NCBI GenBank assembly: GCA_026692885.1
Contig: JAPLNJ010000370.1
Span: 1 to 16,528, forward strand
Length of the DNA stretch: 16,528 nucleotides
DNA from: Planctomycetota bacterium
GTDB taxonomy: Bacteria; Planctomycetota; Planctomycetia; Pirellulales; Pirellulaceae
Direction of reading: 5' to 3'
Below, in pieces: positions 13,041 to 16,528 of this stretch. The notes below the pieces were generated by a model. The model was not told the origin of the DNA. It did not search any database and saw only the letters and a list, made by a program, of their open reading frames with translations. The translations under genes were made by a program, and so were the position numbers. Within the stretch, counting starts at the first letter, position 1, and each line of letters begins with the position of its first letter.

Positions 13041-13946
13041 TCAACTCAACAGGTCGATCGTCCCCGCCACGAACAGACCGCTGCTCACAATCGCATTCAC
13101 GTGAAAGAACGCCCTATTGACGCGAGTCAGATCATCGGGTGTGACGAGCGAGTGTTCGTACAACAGGAGCAGGGCTACTGCCACCAGCGCCGCAGTGAAG
13201 ATCCACCCTAGCCCGGGTGCCAGCGCCGGCAGCGCCCCCAAGATCACGACCATCCCCGCGTGGCACGCCGCGGCGTACCACAGGGCGCCCTGGAGCCCCA
13301 GCAACACGGGGACGCTGCGCAGTCCGGTACGCACGTCGAAGTCGACGTCCTGGCAAGCGTAGATGATGTCAAACCCGGAGACCCAGAGCAGGACGGCCAG
13401 CGCCAAGACCAGCGCCGGCAGCCCGTCCGAAGGCTGCCTCAACAACACTTCGCCGCGCAAGGCGACCCAGGCGCACAGCGGTGCCAACATCAGCGCCGCC
13501 CCCAGCCAGAAATGCGCCAGCGACGTGAATCGTTTGGCGTAGCTATAGCCAAACAAAAACGCCAACACTGGCAGGGAGCAGAGCACCGGCAGCCAATTGG
13601 GCAGGAAACACAACGTCCCGGCCACGAAGATGATCGACGAAATTACCGTGAACACGGCCACTTGCGAAGCCGAGAGGATGCCCGCCGGCAGATGGCGCCC
13701 GCAGGTCCGCGGGTTCTGTGCGTCCAGACGACGATCTGCGAGCCGGTTAAACGCCATCGCAGCACTGCGTGCGCCGACCATGCAGACCAGCAGGCCCAGC
13801 AAGTGCAGCCAACGAAAGCCGGCGCTGATGCCAGCGGGCGCCGGCGTCGTCCAGGCCATCACGGCCGCCAGCATCGCAAACGGCAGAGCAAACAGCGTGT
13901 GGCTGAACCGGATCATTTCCAGGAAGTTCTTTAGCGACTTAAACAT
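13041..13946 (-). CDS. ubiA: UbiA-family polyprenyltransferase (menaquinone pathway, MqnP-like)
   Basis: This 301-residue membrane enzyme starts at ATG 13946, overlapping the UbiX gene end by 16 bases. The frame is open further upstream, but only as a shadow of UbiX. The first Asp-rich motif is NRLADRRLDAQNPRT (67-81) and the second DIIYACQDVDFD (193-204). These two bind the prenyl diphosphate through magnesium. About eight or nine hydrophobic helices fit the UbiA fold in the membrane. The NPRT ending of motif 1 is typical of the UbiA group linked to the futalosine route (MqnP), where it attaches the prenyl tail to the naphthoate precursor. Its neighbours, prenyl-FMN synthase and MenG/UbiE methyltransferase, carry out adjoining steps. 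The alternative substrate 4-hydroxybenzoate (ubiquinone) is less likely in a planctomycete. Confidence 0.9.
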   Translation of the reverse strand: MFKSLKNFLEMIRFSHTLFALPFAMLAAVMAWTTPAPAGISAGFRWLHLLGLLVCMVGARSAAMAFNRLADRRLDAQNPRTCGRHLPAGILSASQVAVFTVISSIIFVAGTLCFLPNWLPVLCSLPVLAFLFGYSYAKRFTSLAHFWLGAALMLAPLCAWVALRGEVLLRQPSDGLPALVLALAVLLWVSGFDIIYACQDVDFDVRTGLRSVPVLLGLQGALWYAAACHAGMVVILGALPALAPGLGWIFTAALVAVALLLLYEHSLVTPDDLTRVNRAFFHVNAIVSSGLFVAGTIDLLS

Positions 13947-14644
13947 TCGCCCCAGCGTTGCATGAGTGTATGTTCGATCCCCAATTGGTCCAGAATCCGC
14001 GCCACCACGAAATCGATCAAGTCCCCCATCGAGCGGACGCCGTGATACCAGCCGGGCATGGCGGGCAGCACGACCGCCCCCGCTTCGCACGCCCGCTGCA
14101 TGTTGCTTAGCTGAATCACGGACAAAGGCGTCTCGCGCGGCATCAGGATCAGTTTCCGACGTTCCTTCAAGTGAACGTCGGCTGCCCGCTGGATCAAGTT
14201 ATTGCTCGCCCCGTGTACCACCGCGCTCAACGTGCTGCCCGAACACGGACAGATCACCATGCCGCCCGTGCGGAACGAACCGCTGGCCATCGGCGCCTGA
14301 TAATCCTGGTGCTGATAGTAGTGGAGCGTGCCGCGACGACTCGTGGAACCGGTGTCCAGGGCTTCCTGCAAGCCGTTCAAGATAGACGATACCGCTCGGT
14401 CGAACTCGGTCATCGGGCGGTCGGCGCAAATGGTTTCGCTGCGGGTGAGGCTGGCCGCCTGGAACTCCTTCAAGTTCACCAAGATCCCCAGTTCTTGCTT
14501 CAACAGCTCTTGGCCGGAGAGACTGATCGTCAGGTGCACTTCGCAACCGCTCGTCAGTAACACTTCCAGCAAGCGCAGTGCGTACACCACGCCGCTGGCA
14601 CCCGTGATGGCCAGCACCAGAGGACGCTCTCTGCCTTCACTCAC
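13931..14644 (-). CDS. ubiX: UbiX-family flavin prenyltransferase
   Basis: This 237-residue enzyme starts at GTG 14644. The start overlaps the ubiE stop as GTGA and has AAAGGAG 7 bases upstream. It shows LAITGASGVVYALRLLEVL (11-30, FMN-binding), MASGSF (119-124), ICPCSGSTLSAV (131-142), the GASNNLIQRAADVHLKERR stretch, LILMPRETPLS (166-175) and PAMPGWYH (194-201), all hallmarks of UbiX. The family makes prenylated FMN from dimethylallyl phosphate for UbiD-type decarboxylases. The protein is about 40 residues longer than usual; the extra segment lies around 62-112 between conserved blocks and contains ETICADRPMTEFDRAVSSIL. It should supply the cofactor of the decarboxylase acting between prenylation and methylation. 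No UbiD gene is in the window. Confidence 0.93.
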   Translation of the reverse strand: MSEGRERPLVLAITGASGVVYALRLLEVLLTSGCEVHLTISLSGQELLKQELGILVNLKEFQAASLTRSETICADRPMTEFDRAVSSILNGLQEALDTGSTSRRGTLHYYQHQDYQAPMASGSFRTGGMVICPCSGSTLSAVVHGASNNLIQRAADVHLKERRKLILMPRETPLSVIQLSNMQRACEAGAVVLPAMPGWYHGVRSMGDLIDFVVARILDQLGIEHTLMQRWGECLSR

Positions 14645-15363
14645 GGTGACGCTCCTTTCGTACCCACGTACAGGGTCGCGATGCCGAGCGTGAACGGGAA
14701 GAACTTCACATCGGTCAGGCCCGCCGTCCGCAGCTGTTCGGCCAATGCTTCGCCCGAGGGGAATTCGCCGACACTCTCCGGCAGGTAATGGTACGCATTT
14801 TCCTTGCTGCGCGCAACCCATTGACCGATTTTCGGCAGTAGCCTGCGGAAGTACCAGCCGTAGACGGACCGCAACGGCTGCCAGCGCGGCAGCGAGAACT
14901 CAAGCACGGCGACACGTCCACCGGGTGCACAGACGCGGACCATCTCGCGCAACCCACGCTGGGTATCCGACACGTTGCGCAAACCGAACGCCACGGAGAC
15001 CACTTGAAAACAGTTATCTTCGAACGGCAACTGCTGCGTGTCGGCCTGGACAAACGTGAGCGGTCCGTCGAACCCTGCCTGACGTTTCTTCCGCTCGCCA
15101 ATTTCCAGCATCTCCGGACAGAAGTCGGCGGCTACGATCGGCACCCTGCCGTGCGTCCAGCGGTAAAACGCAAAAGCCAGATCTCCCGTGCCCGTGCACA
15201 CATCCAGAATCGGCAGGTCCGACTGCGGCTGTAGAATCCGCACCGTCCGCCATCGCCAGAAGTGGTCTGCGTTCAGGGACAGCACGTGGTTGAGCAAGTC
15301 GTATTTCGGAGCGATCTCGCCAAACATGCGTTGAACTCGCTCCGCAGATTTGTCGACGGGCAT
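14641..15363 (-). CDS. ubiE: Menaquinone/ubiquinone methyltransferase UbiE (MenG)
   Basis: This 240-residue SAM-dependent methyltransferase starts at ATG 15363 with GGGGAG 4 bases upstream. The family signature YDLLNHVLSLNADHFWRWR (21-39) is clear. Motif I LDVCTGTGDLA (53-63) binds SAM, Asp80 ends strand 2, and the later VVSVAFGLRNVSD and GGRVAVLEFSLP blocks are typical of UbiE. Its length matches the family. It methylates the demethylated quinone in the last step of menaquinone synthesis, at the cytoplasmic membrane face. It is the first gene of the operon ubiE-ubiX-ubiA-HEAT lipoprotein, whose genes overlap or lie within 20 bases. A TATACT box lies about 45 bases upstream of the start. Confidence 0.94.
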   Translation of the reverse strand: MPVDKSAERVQRMFGEIAPKYDLLNHVLSLNADHFWRWRTVRILQPQSDLPILDVCTGTGDLAFAFYRWTHGRVPIVAADFCPEMLEIGERKKRQAGFDGPLTFVQADTQQLPFEDNCFQVVSVAFGLRNVSDTQRGLREMVRVCAPGGRVAVLEFSLPRWQPLRSVYGWYFRRLLPKIGQWVARSKENAYHYLPESVGEFPSGEALAEQLRTAGLTDVKFFPFTLGIATLYVGTKGASP

Positions 15364-15406
15364 GCTTCTCCCCTGTCTGTTCCAGATTCAACACTTACGG
15401 CCTTAC

Positions 15407-15434
15407 AGTATATGGTTTCCAGGTCTGTCGAGAA
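15407..15434 (-). promoter_or_regulatory. Possible promoter of the ubiE operon
   Basis: On the minus strand TATACT (15412-15407) is a good -10, preceded by TTCTCG (15434-15429) at 16 bases, a poor -35. It lies 43 bases upstream of the ubiE start. The non-coding stretch 15364-15675 holds only this, the REP-like copy and the leader of the next gene. Confidence 0.35.
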
Positions 15435-15522
15435 GCGCGGCATCTGTGGCGTCCCCTCTTGCACCACGCCACGCCGGCAATAAAGCTAGTGTTCCTTTAA
15501 CGCGGCCCGCGGCCGCTACCAA

Positions 15523-15546
15523 GTAGGTCAGGCTTTCCAGCCTGAC
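15523..15546. repeat. Single copy of the 24-bp REP-like unit
   Basis: It is identical over all 24 bases to the left arm of the palindrome at 11638-11661 and in the same orientation, but has no inverted partner nearby. It lies between the divergent ubiE operon and the DUF1080 gene. Confidence 0.9.
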
Positions 15547-15675
15547 TCGAACGGAACATCAACCTGGTAAGGCTAACCTGCAACATGCACGCGACGTACG
15601 CGCATCCCACAGGTAAGGACTCTACTTTGCGTCTCAGTTCACCATCCGGCATTTGCTAATTCTCGGAGTTCTCTC

Positions 15676-16528
15676 ATGGTGCGTCCCTCCTTGATCCTCT
15701 CCGTGCTCTCCGTCTCGATGTTCGGTTTCACGGCTACCAACCAGGCCGCCGCCCCTGATCCCAAGCAAGCCGCCGTTACCGATCTTCAGCAGGTCGACTC
15801 AGACTTCAAGTATCAAGGCGAATACTGGGGTTCGCTCTGGGATCCCTGCTGCGGCTGTGTGCCCGTCGGACTGCAGGTCGTCGCTCGCGGCAACGGCAAG
15901 TTTGAGGCAACCGAGTATCGCTGCGGTCTCCCCGGCGCGGGCTGGGACGGTGAAACAAAGCAGAAACTGTCAGGCACCGTGTCCCAGTCGGTGTTGGTAT
16001 TGCGCGGAGAATCCATCGAAATCCTGGCCGACGGCGCCGGCGCCACGCTTTGCGACGGCGCGGGGAATCACCTCGGCCAGTTGCGGAAGATCGAGCGGAT
16101 CAGTCCCACCCTGCACGCGGCGGCCCCGCCAGGAGCGATCGTGTTGTTTGACGGCTCGTCCACGGACCAACTGGTCGGCGGCAAGCTCACGCCCGCCGGC
16201 TTGCTGGAGGTCGGCCCCACAACGAAGACCCCGGTCGGCGATTTCCGTTTGCACGTCGAATTCCGCATTCCCTACATGCCGCACGCCGCCGGGCAAGGTC
16301 GCGGCAACAGCGGCGTGTATATCCAACAACGTTATGAAGTCCAGATTCTCGACTCCTTCGGCGCCGATGGCGTCAAGAACGATTGCGGCGCCGTCTATCA
16401 GCAAACGCCGCCCGACGTAAACATGTCGCTGCCGCCGCTGTCCTGGCAGACTTATGACCTGTGGTTCACCGCGGCGCGTTGGGACGCCGCTGGCAAGAAG
16501 ACCGCCAACGCACGGATCACCCTCCTGC
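15676..16528 (+). CDS. Secreted DUF1080 (3-keto-disaccharide hydrolase-type) protein, cut by window end
   Basis: The start ATG 15676 has GGAG 7 bases upstream, and 284 codons are seen before the window ends. Residues 1-26 form a signal peptide (VRPSLILSVLSVSMFGFTATNQAAA). An N-terminal region (about 35-145) with a Cys cluster WDPCCGCVPVGLQV (56-69) precedes the DUF1080 domain. The domain is marked by IVLFDGSSTDQL, DFRLHVEFRIPY, the hallmark RGNSGVYIQQRYEVQILDSFG and CGAVYQQTPPDVNMSLPPLSWQTYDLWF. Members adopt a jellyroll (concanavalin-like) fold, and some act on 3-keto-glycosides. They are very numerous in planctomycetes. It acts outside the cytoplasm. The substrate is not readable, and the C-terminal end is missing. 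Confidence 0.9.
   Translation, partial: MVRPSLILSVLSVSMFGFTATNQAAAPDPKQAAVTDLQQVDSDFKYQGEYWGSLWDPCCGCVPVGLQVVARGNGKFEATEYRCGLPGAGWDGETKQKLSGTVSQSVLVLRGESIEILADGAGATLCDGAGNHLGQLRKIERISPTLHAAAPPGAIVLFDGSSTDQLVGGKLTPAGLLEVGPTTKTPVGDFRLHVEFRIPYMPHAAGQGRGNSGVYIQQRYEVQILDSFGADGVKNDCGAVYQQTPPDVNMSLPPLSWQTYDLWFTAARWDAAGKKTANARITLL

Noticed and set aside
13260..13934. Long plus-strand frame opposite ubiA
   Set aside because: It is Gln/Arg-rich and is explained as the complement of the hydrophobic ubiA coding strand.

Overview
The window reads as part of a planctomycete chromosome, most likely of the Pirellulales type. This rests on family resemblance, not a search. The pointers are a DUF1080 secreted protein, large secreted proteins of unknown role, a HEAT-repeat lipoprotein, a late menaquinone cluster of the futalosine type, and a tyrosine recombinase with the NCGFG...GHQRDDMASRYRERI signature I associate with planctomycetes. 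It has two parts that meet at a tRNA-His gene (7433-7507, minus strand).

Left part (1 to about 7432): an integrated mobile element lying against the 3' end of tRNA-His, with every gene on the minus strand. From the tRNA inward it holds a tyrosine recombinase (6011-7237) behind a promoter overlapped by GGTTGTACA operators; an unrecognised 216-residue protein; a non-coding segment with CGTAAG repeats and a perfect 12-bp hairpin; a 60-residue protein; a MerR/excisionase-type DNA-binding protein; a TOPRIM primase with a zinc finger; and a RepA/AAA_25-type ATPase with a C-terminal winged-helix-like region. Next comes a segment of GTCCGGGAT repeats at 10-bp period and two large inverted repeats. 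Then follow a 105-residue protein, a terminator-like structure, a protein with an HTH-like N-terminus and a CxC...CxxC C-terminus, a small unknown protein, and the start of an HExxH metallopeptidase cut by the window edge. Overlapping starts and stops (ATGA) show tight translational coupling. I see no second copy of the tRNA-His 3' end, so the far end of the element lies outside the window. Integrase, excisionase-like factor, primase, ATPase and iteron-like arrays together suggest an element that can excise and replicate. No capsid or conjugation gene is visible here, so phage satellite, prophage or ICE cannot be told apart.

Right part (about 7508-16528): host chromosome. It has a strong tRNA promoter, a small helical protein, a very large secreted protein with carbohydrate-binding-like and glycosidase-like regions, and a single-pass membrane protein. 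Convergent to these is a minus-strand operon, ubiE-ubiX-ubiA-HEAT lipoprotein. The first three encode methylation, prenyl-FMN synthesis (for the UbiD-type decarboxylase) and prenylation, all late menaquinone steps. The convergent point carries a two-arm palindrome built from a 24-bp repeat, and a third single copy lies at 15523-15546 upstream of the operon. The window ends inside a secreted DUF1080 (3-keto-disaccharide hydrolase-type) protein on the plus strand.
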